This document shows, piece by piece, positions 16,371 through 25,264 of a DNA stretch of 64,000 nucleotides. The position numbers and the translations under genes are program-made. This DNA comes from Actinomyces faecalis (GTDB lineage Bacteria; Actinomycetota; Actinomycetes; Actinomycetales; Actinomycetaceae), in contig NZ_CP063418.1 of the NCBI RefSeq assembly GCF_013184985.2, forward strand, positions 2,232,001-2,296,000, written 5' to 3'. Numbering within the stretch: position 1 is the first letter of the stretch; each line of letters starts with the position of its first letter. The notes under the pieces are model-generated. The model did not search any database. It was not told the DNA's origin and saw only the letters and a program-made list of their open reading frames with translations.

Positions 16371-17801
16371 ATGTCTTCGACGACGACTACCGGCGCAGCT
16401 CGCAGCTCCCGTAGGAGCCGCGTGTCCTACGTGTGCACCGAGTGCGGGTGGACCAGCCCCAAGTGGCTGGGCCAGTGTCGCGAGTGCCGCGAGTGGGGCA
16501 CCCTGGAGGAGTTCACCGAGGCCAGCCTCGGCAAGGGCACCGCGCTGGCTCAGCAGCCAGTCGTCCGGCCGACCGTTCCCGCCCGCCCGATCGGGGAGGT
16601 CAGCGCTGAGGAGGCCCGCGCACGCTCCACCGGGGTCGGTGAGCTCGACCGCGTGCTCGGCGGAGGGATCGTGCCTGGTGCCGTGGTCCTGCTCGCCGGC
16701 GAGCCGGGCGTGGGAAAGTCCACCCTCCTGCTCGACGTCGCCGCCAAGGCCGCTGCGGTCTCCCGCGAGCGCGGCGAGGGACCGGTCCTCTACGTCACAG
16801 GTGAGGAGTCAGCCAGCCAGGTCCGTCTGCGCGCTGAGCGCATCGACGCGATCGACCCTGCCCTGCTTCTGGCCAGCGAGACCGAGCTCGGCGCGCTCCT
16901 CGGGCACGTCGAGGCCGCCAGCCCCTCGCTCCTCGTCGTCGACTCCGTCCAGACCATCGCCTCCGCGCAGGTGGAGGGGTCCGCAGGAGGGGTCACACAG
17001 GTCCGGGCCGTGACCAGCGCACTCATCGCCGTAGCCAAGGAGCGCGCGATTCCCGTGCTCCTGGTCGGTCACGTGACCAAGGACGGAGGGATCGCCGGGC
17101 CACGCGTGCTGGAGCACCTGGTGGACGTGGTCTGTCAGTTCGAGGGAGACCGCCACGCCCGGCTGCGCCTGCTGCGCGCCGTGAAGAACCGTTACGGCCC
17201 CACCGACGAGGTCGGGTGCTTCGACCTGGGCGAACGAGGCATCGTCGGCCTGGCAGATCCCAGCGGCCTGTTCCTGTCCCAGGCCCGCAGCGAGGTGCCG
17301 GGCACCTGCGCCACCGTCACCTTGGAGGGGCGCCGGCCCATGCCGGTCGAGGTCCAGGCCCTCGTGGCACAGACAGCCGCGGGCTCGCCCAGGCGTACCA
17401 CCTCTGGGGTGGACCACTCACGCGTCTCCATGGCGCTCGCCGTGCTCACGGCTCGGCTGCGGGTCGACACCTCCTCCTCAGACGTCTACGTCTCCACCGT
17501 GGGCGGGGCCCGGGCGGTTGAGCCTGCCACGGACCTGGCCGTCGCCGTCGCCGTGGTCTCCGCCGCGCAGAACCTGCCCACTCCCCCAGGGCTCGTCGCC
17601 TTTGGCGAGGTCGGGCTGACCGGTGAGGTACGAGCGACGGTCGGCATCCAGAGACGCTTGGCTGAGGCAGCACGCCTCGGTTTCGACCGAGCGATCGTGC
17701 CCCTGGCCGGCTCCCGGGAGCTGCGCCCTGTCCCAGGGCTGCAGGTCCTTCCTGTGTCTCACGTCGGGGAGGCGGTGGGAGCGGCCCTGCCACGAGGCTG
17801 A
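16371..17801 (+). CDS. radA: DNA repair protein RadA (Sms)
   Basis: 476 aa, standard length. N-terminal zinc finger CTECGWTSPKWLGQCRECREWGT, then a RecA-like ATPase with Walker A GEPGVGKST (about residues 107-115), the RadA-specific motif KNRYGPTDEVGCF, and a C-terminal Lon-protease-like domain (AVAVVSAAQNLPTP, FGEVGLTGEVR). RadA is a hexameric helicase that processes branched recombination intermediates. It is followed on the same strand by disA, the usual actinobacterial pairing. Confidence 0.96.
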   Translation: MSSTTTTGAARSSRRSRVSYVCTECGWTSPKWLGQCRECREWGTLEEFTEASLGKGTALAQQPVVRPTVPARPIGEVSAEEARARSTGVGELDRVLGGGIVPGAVVLLAGEPGVGKSTLLLDVAAKAAAVSRERGEGPVLYVTGEESASQVRLRAERIDAIDPALLLASETELGALLGHVEAASPSLLVVDSVQTIASAQVEGSAGGVTQVRAVTSALIAVAKERAIPVLLVGHVTKDGGIAGPRVLEHLVDVVCQFEGDRHARLRLLRAVKNRYGPTDEVGCFDLGERGIVGLADPSGLFLSQARSEVPGTCATVTLEGRRPMPVEVQALVAQTAAGSPRRTTSGVDHSRVSMALAVLTARLRVDTSSSDVYVSTVGGARAVEPATDLAVAVAVVSAAQNLPTPPGLVAFGEVGLTGEVRATVGIQRRLAEAARLGFDRAIVPLAGSRELRPVPGLQVLPVSHVGEAVGAALPRG

Positions 17802-17926
17802 CCGCACCCTGAGGACCTGTGAGCGACGCAGGTCACGACGTCCTTCTCAGCCACCCCGATACGATTCCCAGTCGGAGCCGAGCACCACCCCAGGACCTGT
17901 CCTGCTCACACCCAGGAGCTGTAGCC

Positions 17927-18997
17927 ATGACCGATCCCCACTCCCTCATCTTGCGCGAGACCCTGGCGCTCATCGCGCCGGGAACCGTGCTGCGTGACGG
18001 TCTGGAGCGGATCCTGCGCGGACGCACCGGAGCGATTATCGTCCTCGGCTTCGATCCTACGGTCGAGGCCATCTCCTCCGGAGGCTTCGAGCTCGACGTC
18101 GACCTGTCCGCCGCACGGCTGCGTGAGCTGTCCAAGATGGACGGGGCCGTCATCGTGGACCGGGCCGCCGGGCGGATCCGACGCGCTAACGTCCAGCTGC
18201 TTCCCGACTCCTCGGTCGAGACCACCGAGTCCGGCATGCGCCACCGTACCGCTGAGCGTGTGGCCCGGCAGACCGGCTACCCCGTGATCTCCGTGAGCCA
18301 GTCGATGCAGATCATCTCGCTGTACGTTGACGGCAAGCGCCACGTCATCGAGCCCTCCGAGTCCATCCTCGCCCGTGCCAACCAGGCGCTGGCCACGCTG
18401 GAGCGCTACACCACCCGCCTCGCCCAGACCTCAGCGAGCCTGGACGCCCTGGAGATCGAGGACCTCGTGACCGTGCGCGACGTGGCCACCGCTGTCCAGC
18501 TGCTGGAGATGGTGCGCCGCATCGCCTTCGACGTCGACGGCTACGTCGTCGAGCTCGGTACCGACGGACGCCTGCTCGCCCTCCAGCACGAGGAGCTCAC
18601 CCGAGGGCTCATGGCCGAGCGCGACTTCCTCCTGGCCGACTACCTGCCCGAGGACCTGGACACCTCCACCGTCGAAGCTCGCCTGAAGTGGGTGGGCTCA
18701 CCCGCTCTGCTAGACCTGGCCATGGTGGCCCGCTCGATGGGTCTAGGCGGCCCGGACGGGCAGGACCTGGACGCCTCCCTGTCCTCCCGCGGCCTGCGCA
18801 TCATGTCCAAGATCCCCCGGCTCCCACTGGTGACGGCGCGAGCCGTCGTCGACCACTGGGGTTCCCTCCAGGCGGTTCTGGGGGTGAGCCTGGAGGAGCT
18901 GGAGGCCCTGGACGGCGTCGGCCCCCGCCGGGCGCGCACGCTGCGCGAGGGCCTGTCCCGCCTGGCTGAGATCTCCCTGGTCGAGCGGTACTCCTGA
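17927..18997 (+). CDS. disA: DNA integrity scanning protein / diadenylate cyclase DisA
   Basis: 356 aa from ATG 17927 with AGGAG upstream; the frame extends 108 bp further, but homologues begin near LRETLALIAPGT. The N-terminal DAC domain shows GAIIVLGFD, the catalytic DGA (KMDGAVIVD) and the RHR-type motif (GMRHRTAERVA), then a helical spine and a C-terminal helix-hairpin-helix (LEALDGVGPRRARTLREGL) that binds branched DNA. It makes c-di-AMP and stops doing so at Holliday junctions, which fits its place after radA. Confidence 0.96.
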   Translation: MTDPHSLILRETLALIAPGTVLRDGLERILRGRTGAIIVLGFDPTVEAISSGGFELDVDLSAARLRELSKMDGAVIVDRAAGRIRRANVQLLPDSSVETTESGMRHRTAERVARQTGYPVISVSQSMQIISLYVDGKRHVIEPSESILARANQALATLERYTTRLAQTSASLDALEIEDLVTVRDVATAVQLLEMVRRIAFDVDGYVVELGTDGRLLALQHEELTRGLMAERDFLLADYLPEDLDTSTVEARLKWVGSPALLDLAMVARSMGLGGPDGQDLDASLSSRGLRIMSKIPRLPLVTARAVVDHWGSLQAVLGVSLEELEALDGVGPRRARTLREGLSRLAEISLVERYS

Positions 18998-19139
18998 GGC
19001 GGACCGTCGGCCGCAACACCCCTGGGCGTCGCGGCCGGGCGTGCTGCGTGCAGGCACCGGCGACAAACCGCCCACCGGGCCACAGGACGCGCTGGGACCG
19101 AGCACGCGAGGAGCTCCTGCTCCTCCCCGCCACCAGCGC

Positions 19140-20456
19140 TCAGACCATCAGCAGCGTGAACGCAGGCCCCAGGTCCTGGCCACCGAGCTGGAATCGCAGC
19201 TGGTAGGTCCCGGCCGTCGCGTAGTCGCCACCGCCGGAGACGCTCACGGCGCTGGGCTGGCGGCCCGCCTGGGCACTCGCCTCGACCGTTGCGCTCGGGG
19301 TAGGCGTGGGCCGGTCAGACGCCGCGGTACCAGAGCCCTCGGCTCCAGGCGTCGCGTCCGCCTGCGCCTCCTGCTCGCCCGTCTCAGCAGCCGGGTCTGG
19401 GGTGGCGGACGCAGCGGCGTCGTCCTGCTCCTCCGTCTGCCCGTCCTCGCCGGTGCCAGGCTGTACCTGCTGGTCGTCTGCGCCTGCCGGGGAAGTAGCC
19501 GCCTGGCTCGGCGCACCTCCGGCCGCGCTCACGCACGAGGACGAGGCGACCGTTCCGTCCCACCACAGGGACACGCTCGCAGAGTCACCGGCGTCCACCA
19601 GGAGCATGCGGCTAGCCGGGGTCGAGGTGCACATGGCTGAGCTCAGCAACGTTGCACCTCCCGAGGTCACGACCAGCGCGAGGTTCTGACCACCCACGTC
19701 CAGCAGGCAGGCGTCGTCGCCCTGGTTGCGCAGCGTCAGGGAGACGGTGGCCCCGGCCCCGGCGCTGACCTGCGAGGGAGCGGTGACAGAGACGTCAATA
19801 TCTTGCGGCCTGCAGGCCACCGGCACCGGATAGGTCGTCGGGGTAGCGCTGGCCGCGCGCTCAGTCTCCTGCTGCCGGATCGTGTCACGCACCCATATCG
19901 CCGTCGCGATGGCGCCAAGGCAGAAGGAGGCGATCAGCGCCACGGCGACGCCGAAGACGACGGCGCGCCGCAGCCCGTAACGCGGCTGGGTCGAGCGACG
20001 TGGCCCACCGGCGCCGCCGCGGGAGGCCGACGGCGGCCGGCCAGGTCCTCCGCCACGGCCGCCCCCGCCCCCTTGGTGAGCAGCACCTCGCTGCGCGGCC
20101 CGGCGCTCGGAGGCCCGTCGTGCCGCACTGGCACGAGCACGTGCCGCTGACTCGCCTGTGCGCTCAGAGGCCGGAGCGACGACGGGCTGACCAGCCCCCG
20201 GGCGCCCGCCTCGACCGCGTCCTGCGGACGCGCCAGAGGCTCCTGCCCGCCGCGGAGCGGGCGTCCTGGAGGCCTGACCGGAAGCCGCTGTCCTGCTCCC
20301 CGAGGAGGAGCGGCGACCTGCCGTGCCGCGCTCACTACCACCTCCGCGTCGGCCCTGTGATCCCACCCCGGTCTGTCCGTCCTGCTGGCCGCGCGGGCGC
20401 AGCTGGTAGACGCGCGCACGGCGCTCCTCACCCTCACAACCGCGTCCGTTAGCCAT
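19140..20456 (-). CDS. Single-pass membrane protein of unknown function
   Basis: 438 aa if started at ATG 20456 (MANGRGCEGEERRARVYQLR). The first 165 residues or so are Arg/Gly/Ala/Ser-rich and probably disordered and cytoplasmic. One membrane helix follows (VVFGVAVALIASFCLGAIA, about 176-196), then an extracellular part with a beta-rich domain (VACRPQDIDVSVTAPSQ to SLWWDGTV) recalling DUF4232-type Ig-like folds, with four Cys. After an acidic Ala/Asp/Glu/Pro linker comes a short C-terminal beta segment (YQLRFQLGGQDLGPAF). It is convergent with disA and upstream of nothing obvious; no function assigned. Confidence 0.75.
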   Translation of the reverse strand: MANGRGCEGEERRARVYQLRPRGQQDGQTGVGSQGRRGGGSERGTAGRRSSSGSRTAASGQASRTPAPRRAGASGASAGRGRGGRPGAGQPVVAPASERTGESAARARASAARRASERRAAQRGAAHQGGGGGRGGGPGRPPSASRGGAGGPRRSTQPRYGLRRAVVFGVAVALIASFCLGAIATAIWVRDTIRQQETERAASATPTTYPVPVACRPQDIDVSVTAPSQVSAGAGATVSLTLRNQGDDACLLDVGGQNLALVVTSGGATLLSSAMCTSTPASRMLLVDAGDSASVSLWWDGTVASSSCVSAAGGAPSQAATSPAGADDQQVQPGTGEDGQTEEQDDAAASATPDPAAETGEQEAQADATPGAEGSGTAASDRPTPTPSATVEASAQAGRQPSAVSVSGGGDYATAGTYQLRFQLGGQDLGPAFTLLMV

Positions 20457-20604
20457 GACGCCGACTCTACCTGCGAGTACCTCGCGCACCGGGCAGCGGC
20501 CCGCCCGGTGCCTATAGGGCCACAGGCCTCACAGCCGCCGGCACCCGCCTCAGGCGGCTGCGGCGCACGCGTGCGGGCCCTGGCCGACGTCCACGGGGAC
20601 ACTC

Positions 20605-21573
20605 TCAGGGAAGACGGAAGCTGGCGCCGTCGTCGTCAGAGGCGATGAGCCCGTCAGCCAGTAGACCGGCCAGGGCACGGGCCGGCTGCTCAGGATCCCT
20701 CACCCCGGCCCACTCGGCGGCGGCCTCGCCCCGCCCGCGCCGGCTCGTGCCCGCACGCGCTGCCTCGGCCAGGAGCTCAGCACGCGTCACCGCAGAGCCT
20801 GCCCCGGCCAGGCGCAGGCGTGCCATCACCAGCCCACGGGCCTGGCGGTCGGTGCCGTGCCAGGCCTGGCTCCGCCGTCGTCCGGCGTGCTCGTCCGCAG
20901 GCTTGCCCTCGGCCACCCACCGACACTGCCCCAGCCACGGGCAGTCCTCACAGCGCGGGTCACGGGCCGTGCACACGAGCGCCCCCAGCTCCATGACCGC
21001 CACCGACCAGCGGGCGGGATCCACCGCGCCTCCCTCTGGCGGCAGAAGAGCCTCCGCCCGTTCCCGCTCGGCACGGGTCAGGGCCGGAGCCGGCAGGGCC
21101 TGGCCCCCCGCAGCCCGTGCCAGGACGCGCCGGACGTTGGTGTCCAGCGTAAGCGCGCGGCGCCCGTAGGCGAAGGCCAGCACTGCTCCGGCGGTGTAGT
21201 CACCAACACCTGGTAGGGCAAGGAGCTGGTCGCGGTCGCACGGCAGCTCCCCTCCGTGACGTTCGACGACGGCGCGCGCTGCCTCCACCAGCCGCAGGGC
21301 ACGCCGGGGGTAGCCCAGGCGCCCCCACACCAGCAGCACCTCAGCCCGCTCAGCCCCTGCCAGCGCGGCGGCGTCAGGCCAGCACCGCATCCACTCCCGC
21401 CAGGCGGGCACGACGCGGGCCACTGGGGTCTGCTGGCTCATGACCTCCGAGACCAGCACCGCGTACGCGCTCGTCCCGCTCGCCCTCCACGGCAGGTCGC
21501 GAGCGTGGACGCGGTACCACTCGACGACGACGCGCGGGTCCGGGCCGCCCAGCGCCTCCTGCAGGGGGCTCAC
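20605..21573 (-). CDS. mutY: A/G-specific adenine glycosylase MutY
   Basis: 322 aa from GTG 21573, which overlaps the stop of the upstream gene (GTGA); the longer open frame is a shadow of that gene. HhH-GPD glycosylase: RDLPWR, SEVMSQQTPVARV with the catalytic Glu, LPGVGDYTAGAVLAFA, TLDTNVRRVLAR, and the 4Fe-4S cluster ligands Cys-X6-Cys-X2-Cys-X5-Cys in CTARDPRCEDCPWLGQC. It removes adenine mispaired with 8-oxoguanine. The C-terminal part is short compared with enterobacterial MutY, as in actinobacteria. Confidence 0.93.
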   Translation of the reverse strand: MSPLQEALGGPDPRVVVEWYRVHARDLPWRASGTSAYAVLVSEVMSQQTPVARVVPAWREWMRCWPDAAALAGAERAEVLLVWGRLGYPRRALRLVEAARAVVERHGGELPCDRDQLLALPGVGDYTAGAVLAFAYGRRALTLDTNVRRVLARAAGGQALPAPALTRAERERAEALLPPEGGAVDPARWSVAVMELGALVCTARDPRCEDCPWLGQCRWVAEGKPADEHAGRRRSQAWHGTDRQARGLVMARLRLAGAGSAVTRAELLAEAARAGTSRRGRGEAAAEWAGVRDPEQPARALAGLLADGLIASDDDGASFRLP

Positions 21574-22154
21574 AGCTCCAGCAGCATGCGGGAGTTGCCC
21601 AGGGTGTTGGGCTTGACCCGCGCCAGGTCGAGGAACTCGGCCACGCCGTCGTCGTGAGAGCGGACCATCTCGGTAAAGATGTCCGTGCCCACGGGGGCTC
21701 CCGCGATCGGGTGGAAGCCGTGGGCGGTGAAGAAGTCGACCTCGAAGGTCAGGCAGAAGACCCGCGTGAGGCCAAGGGCCCGGGCGCGGGCGACCAGCTC
21801 GCCCAGGAGCGCCGAGCCCACCCCACGGTGGAGGTAGTCGCTGCGCACCGCCAGGGTACGCACCTCCGCGATGTCGTCCCACATGACGTGCAGCGCCCCG
21901 CACCCGATGATCCCGCTGACCGCTCGACCGTCCGGCCCCGCGGCCGAGCTCTCCGCCACGGTGAACTCCTGGATGTCCTCGAAGTAGGCGATGAGGTCCT
22001 TGCCCAGCAGGATGCGGCGCTCGGCGTAGGGACGAACGAGCTCTGCGATGGAGCGGGCGTCCGCAGGGCGCGCCGACCGGAGCACCAGGTGGTGTCCGCC
22101 AGGGTCGCCGGCGGCCCTCTCACCACGCGGCTCATGGTGGGGTGCCGTGCTCAT
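21570..22154 (-). CDS. argA: GNAT acetyltransferase, N-acetylglutamate synthase type
   Basis: 194 aa from ATG 22154; ATG and the stop of the preceding regulator overlap (ATGA). One GNAT domain: LVLRSARPADARSIAELVRPYAERRILLGKD, IGCGALHVMWDDIAEVRTLAV, the acetyl-CoA loop YLHRGVGSALLGELVARA, and FCLTFEVDFFTAHGFHPI. These match the short, stand-alone NAGS of actinobacteria (Mycobacterium ArgA type), which starts arginine synthesis. Wedged between a SorC regulator and mutY by overlapping codons, so translationally coupled. Confidence 0.82.
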   Translation of the reverse strand: MSTAPHHEPRGERAAGDPGGHHLVLRSARPADARSIAELVRPYAERRILLGKDLIAYFEDIQEFTVAESSAAGPDGRAVSGIIGCGALHVMWDDIAEVRTLAVRSDYLHRGVGSALLGELVARARALGLTRVFCLTFEVDFFTAHGFHPIAGAPVGTDIFTEMVRSHDDGVAEFLDLARVKPNTLGNSRMLLEL

Positions 22155-23269
22155 ACCGTCTCCTTCCGGTGGGCGAGCGCGAGGACCGCACGCGCCGTGG
22201 CGTCGTCGATCACCAGGTCCGTCGCGACCCGGGCCCGCAGCGCGGCCAGCGTCGCCCGGGCCTTGCCGGTGCCTGCCACGATGCACAGTCTGCGCGGGAT
22301 CCGAGCCAGCTGGACCGGGGTGGGACCGGTGGCACGCGCGTTGAGGTCGATGTCACCCCAGGTGCCGTCGCCTCGCAGGAGCACCGTGCACACGTCCCCC
22401 ACCACCTCCTCGCGGCGCAGCAGCGTCATGTCCGTGCGGGACAGGTGCCCACCGGCGTAGACCTGGGAGGGCACGTCCGCCCCGAGCGAGCCGACGCCGA
22501 AGACCGCCAGACGGGCGCTGCGGGCCACCGCCAGGACGCGCTTGACCGAGCGCTCGGACCACATCGCCTGGCGCGTGGCCACCTGGTCGAAGAAGGCCGG
22601 TACGGGGAACGAGATCGTGCGGGCCCCGAGCACCTGGCCCATGCGCGTGAGCACCTCGGCGGCGCTCGGTCCCTCCCGCAGCGGGTCCGAGGCGCCGTTG
22701 AGCTGGACCACGGTGAGCCCAGGGACCTGGCGTACCGGCAGCGCCGCCGCCACCTCGCTCATCGTGGTCCCCCAGGCCACGCCGACGACGAGGCCCGGCT
22801 CAGCCGTCGCCTGGTTCTCCCCCGCGGACGCAGGCAGGGGCGAGAGCTCGGTGATGAGATCCATCATCCGCGCCGCACCCACAGCAGCCACCTGCTGGAG
22901 GCGGTGGATCTCCGTGGTTCCCTCACGCACGGGGACGATCTGGGTGCGCACCCCCAGCTCGTCGTGCAAGGCACGCTCCAGGCTGCCGGCACCGCCGGGC
23001 TGAACGACCTCGATGCGCACGATGCCCTGTGAGCGGGCACGTGACAGCAGGCGCGAGACGGTTGAGCGTGAGACACCCAGGTGACGGGCAATCACTTCCA
23101 TGGTCTCGCCCTGGGCGTAGTACATGGAGGCCGCCTCATAGGCGACCAGGGCGTCCTCGGAACCAGACAGGGAGGAGGCGGTGGCGTCATCGTCCTGAGG
23201 ACGGCTGGTGTGGCCGCCAATCACCTCACCGACCTGTCTCGTAGGCCGCGGCCTCAGCGGGCTGGCCAT
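22151..23269 (-). CDS. SorC/DeoR-type sugar-binding transcriptional regulator
   Basis: 372 aa from ATG 23269 with GGAGG upstream. An N-terminal helix-turn-helix (about 55-95: AASMYYAQGETMEVIARHLGVSRSTVSRLLSRARSQGIVRI) is followed by a sugar-phosphate-binding domain (LVVGVAWGTTMSEVA, VVQLNGA, FGVGSLGADVPSQVYAGG, GDVCTVLLRGDGTW). It is divergent from glpD, and the palindrome TGCACATCCGTGCA between them also occurs, with one base changed, between glpA and glpF. I infer that it controls the glycerol 3-phosphate regulon; in many other bacteria that role belongs to DeoR-family GlpR. Confidence 0.88.
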   Translation of the reverse strand: MASPLRPRPTRQVGEVIGGHTSRPQDDDATASSLSGSEDALVAYEAASMYYAQGETMEVIARHLGVSRSTVSRLLSRARSQGIVRIEVVQPGGAGSLERALHDELGVRTQIVPVREGTTEIHRLQQVAAVGAARMMDLITELSPLPASAGENQATAEPGLVVGVAWGTTMSEVAAALPVRQVPGLTVVQLNGASDPLREGPSAAEVLTRMGQVLGARTISFPVPAFFDQVATRQAMWSERSVKRVLAVARSARLAVFGVGSLGADVPSQVYAGGHLSRTDMTLLRREEVVGDVCTVLLRGDGTWGDIDLNARATGPTPVQLARIPRRLCIVAGTGKARATLAALRARVATDLVIDDATARAVLALAHRKETV

Positions 23270-23292
23270 ATTCCCTCCTCCACGGACCCGAC

Positions 23293-23308
23293 ATGCACAT
23301 CCGTGCAT
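23293..23308. promoter_or_regulatory. Candidate SorC operator (sorC/glpD intergenic)
   Basis: ATGCACATCCGTGCAT, an 8+8 palindrome with a mismatched centre, 24 bp from the sorC start and 103 bp from glpD. The same TGCACATNCGTGCA core is at 29943-29956. Confidence 0.6.
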
Positions 23309-23410
23309 CTTTCTTGCCCATTGTCACACCTGCTCGGGATGCTCGGCCACAAACCGCCAGGGCACACGCCGTCGTGCCCACCGGCCACTGTCTGCGACCC
23401 GAGGAGCATC

Positions 23411-25144
23411 ATGAGCACCACCCGGCCCACTGCCCTGACCACTACCCAGCGCGCCGAGGCACTGGCTGCCATGAGCCAGGCTGAGGGACTTGACGTCCTC
23501 GTCGTGGGAGGCGGGGTCACCGGGGCCGGGATCGCCGTCGACGCCGCCAGCCGCGGGCTGCGCACCGGCATCGTCGAGATGGGCGACTGGGCCTCAGGCA
23601 CCTCCTCCTGGTCCTCCAAGCTGGTCCACGGTGGCCTGCGCTACCTCTACCAGCTCGACTTCGCCCTGGTGCACGAGGCCCTGACCGAGCGTGGCCGCCT
23701 GCTGGAGACCACCGCCCCGCACCTGGTCAAGGCCCAGCCCTTCCTGTGGCCGCTGAAGAACCAGATCGAGCGCTCCTACTCCGCCGTCGGCATCGGCATG
23801 TACGACGCCCTGGCCATCGCTGGCGCGCACGGGCGCCAGACCGTTCCCGTCCAGAAGCACCTGGGCCGCAAGGGCACCCGCGCCCTGGCCCCCGCGCTCG
23901 ACCCGTCCAAGATGGCCGGGGCCATCCGCTTCTACGACGCCCGTGTGGACGACTCCCGCCTGGTCATCGACCTGGTGCGTACCGCCGTGGGCCTGGGCGC
24001 CTACGCCGCCAGCCGCACCAAGGTCACCGGCTTCCTCAAGGACGGCTCCGGTGCCGTGCACGGGGCGGTCGTCACGGACCTGGAGACCGGCGAGAGCCAC
24101 GAGATCAAGGCCACCCAGGTCATCAACGCCACCGGCGTGTGGACCGAGGACACCCAGGACCTGGCCACGGACGCCGGAGGCCTGAAGGTCCTGGCCTCCA
24201 AAGGCATCCACATCGTGGTGCCCAAGGAGGCGATCGACGCCGAGACCGGCATCTTCCTGCGTACCGAGAAGTCCGTCCTGTTCATCATCCCCTGGCCGCG
24301 CTACTGGGTTATCGGGACCACGGACACCCCCTGGAACGAGGACGTGTCCAAGCCCGTGGCCACGAGCGCGGACATCGACTACGTGCTCGACCACGCCAAC
24401 GCCGTGCTGGCCAAGCCGGTGCGTCGCGAGGACGTCATCGGCGTCTACGCCGGCCTGCGTCCCCTCCTCCAGCCCCGGCTGCGTCCGGGCGCCGAGGCAG
24501 CCAGCACCAAGGTCTCGCGCGAGCACACCGTCACCCGCGTGGCCCCGGGCCTGACCGCGATCGCGGGTGGCAAGCTCACCACCTACCGAGTCATGGCCGA
24601 GGACGCCGTCGACCACGCCCTGGGCGAGGCCGGCGCCAAGGCCCACCCCTCGACGACGGCGACCCTGCCGCTGGTAGGTGCCGCCGGCTACCACCAGCTG
24701 GCCAGGCAGGCCGGCACGATCGCCCGCGAGCGCAGCTGGACCCTGGCCCGCGTCACCCACCTGCTCGACCGCTACGGCGACGAGCTGCCGGCGATCCTGG
24801 AGGCGATCGACTCCGAGCAGGGCCAGGCCGGGCGCTGGGGCGAGCCGCTGGCCACTGAGCCCGCCTTCCTGCGCGCCGAGGTCGCCTGGGCCGTCACCCA
24901 CGAGGGAGCCACTCACCTCGATGACGTCCTGCTGCGCCGCGTGCGGCTGGACATCGAGCGCCGCGACCACGGTCTGGGCGCCGCTGACGAGCTGGCCGAG
25001 GTCATGGCCCCGCTGCTGGGCTGGGACGAGGAGACCGTCAAGGCGGAGAAGGCCGCCTACGCCTCGCGCGTGGAGCAGGTCCTGGCTGCCGAGGCCGAGG
25101 CTACTGACGCGGCCGCCGTCGCCCACGTGACCACGGCTATCTGA
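23411..25144 (+). CDS. glpD: Aerobic glycerol-3-phosphate dehydrogenase GlpD
   Basis: 577 aa from ATG 23411 after GAGGAG; the longer frame upstream is a shadow of the regulator. FAD-binding DVLVVGGGVTGAGIAVDAASRG near residues 28-49, WSSKLVHGGLRYL, RVDDSRLV, VIGTTDTPW and AIAGGKLTTYRVMAEDAV are GlpD signatures, and a C-terminal helical domain follows. The enzyme oxidises glycerol 3-phosphate to DHAP and passes electrons to quinone at the membrane. The same genome also has the anaerobic GlpABC set just downstream, on the opposite strand. Confidence 0.95.
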   Translation: MSTTRPTALTTTQRAEALAAMSQAEGLDVLVVGGGVTGAGIAVDAASRGLRTGIVEMGDWASGTSSWSSKLVHGGLRYLYQLDFALVHEALTERGRLLETTAPHLVKAQPFLWPLKNQIERSYSAVGIGMYDALAIAGAHGRQTVPVQKHLGRKGTRALAPALDPSKMAGAIRFYDARVDDSRLVIDLVRTAVGLGAYAASRTKVTGFLKDGSGAVHGAVVTDLETGESHEIKATQVINATGVWTEDTQDLATDAGGLKVLASKGIHIVVPKEAIDAETGIFLRTEKSVLFIIPWPRYWVIGTTDTPWNEDVSKPVATSADIDYVLDHANAVLAKPVRREDVIGVYAGLRPLLQPRLRPGAEAASTKVSREHTVTRVAPGLTAIAGGKLTTYRVMAEDAVDHALGEAGAKAHPSTTATLPLVGAAGYHQLARQAGTIARERSWTLARVTHLLDRYGDELPAILEAIDSEQGQAGRWGEPLATEPAFLRAEVAWAVTHEGATHLDDVLLRRVRLDIERRDHGLGAADELAEVMAPLLGWDEETVKAEKAAYASRVEQVLAAEAEATDAAAVAHVTTAI

Positions 25145-25160
25145 CCCCCTGCCCCCAGAT

Positions 25161-25232
25161 GGACAACCTTTCCGTCAGCCGGACAACCGTCAACCCCAGG
25201 TTTACGTTGTCTGGCTGACGGAAAGGTTGTCC
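25161..25232 (+). repeat. Hairpin element, copy 1 (after glpD)
   Basis: 27-bp arms (25161-25187 and 25206-25232) around an 18-nt loop. The left arm reads GGACAACC, a 12-nt middle, then GGACAAC; the loop contains CCCCAGGTTT. The single non-complementary position is G opposite T, so it pairs as G-U only in plus-strand RNA. It lies between convergent glpD and glpC and could terminate both. Two further copies occur at 37851 and 39428. Confidence 0.85.
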
Positions 25233-25264
25233 GTCTCGTGGGTGAGTGGGCGAGAGGGCGAGCG

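Noticed and set aside
21574..21903. Extended N-terminus of MutY
   Set aside because: The extension is the out-of-frame reading of the acetyltransferase gene; the GTG at 21573 overlaps that gene's stop in the usual coupled manner.
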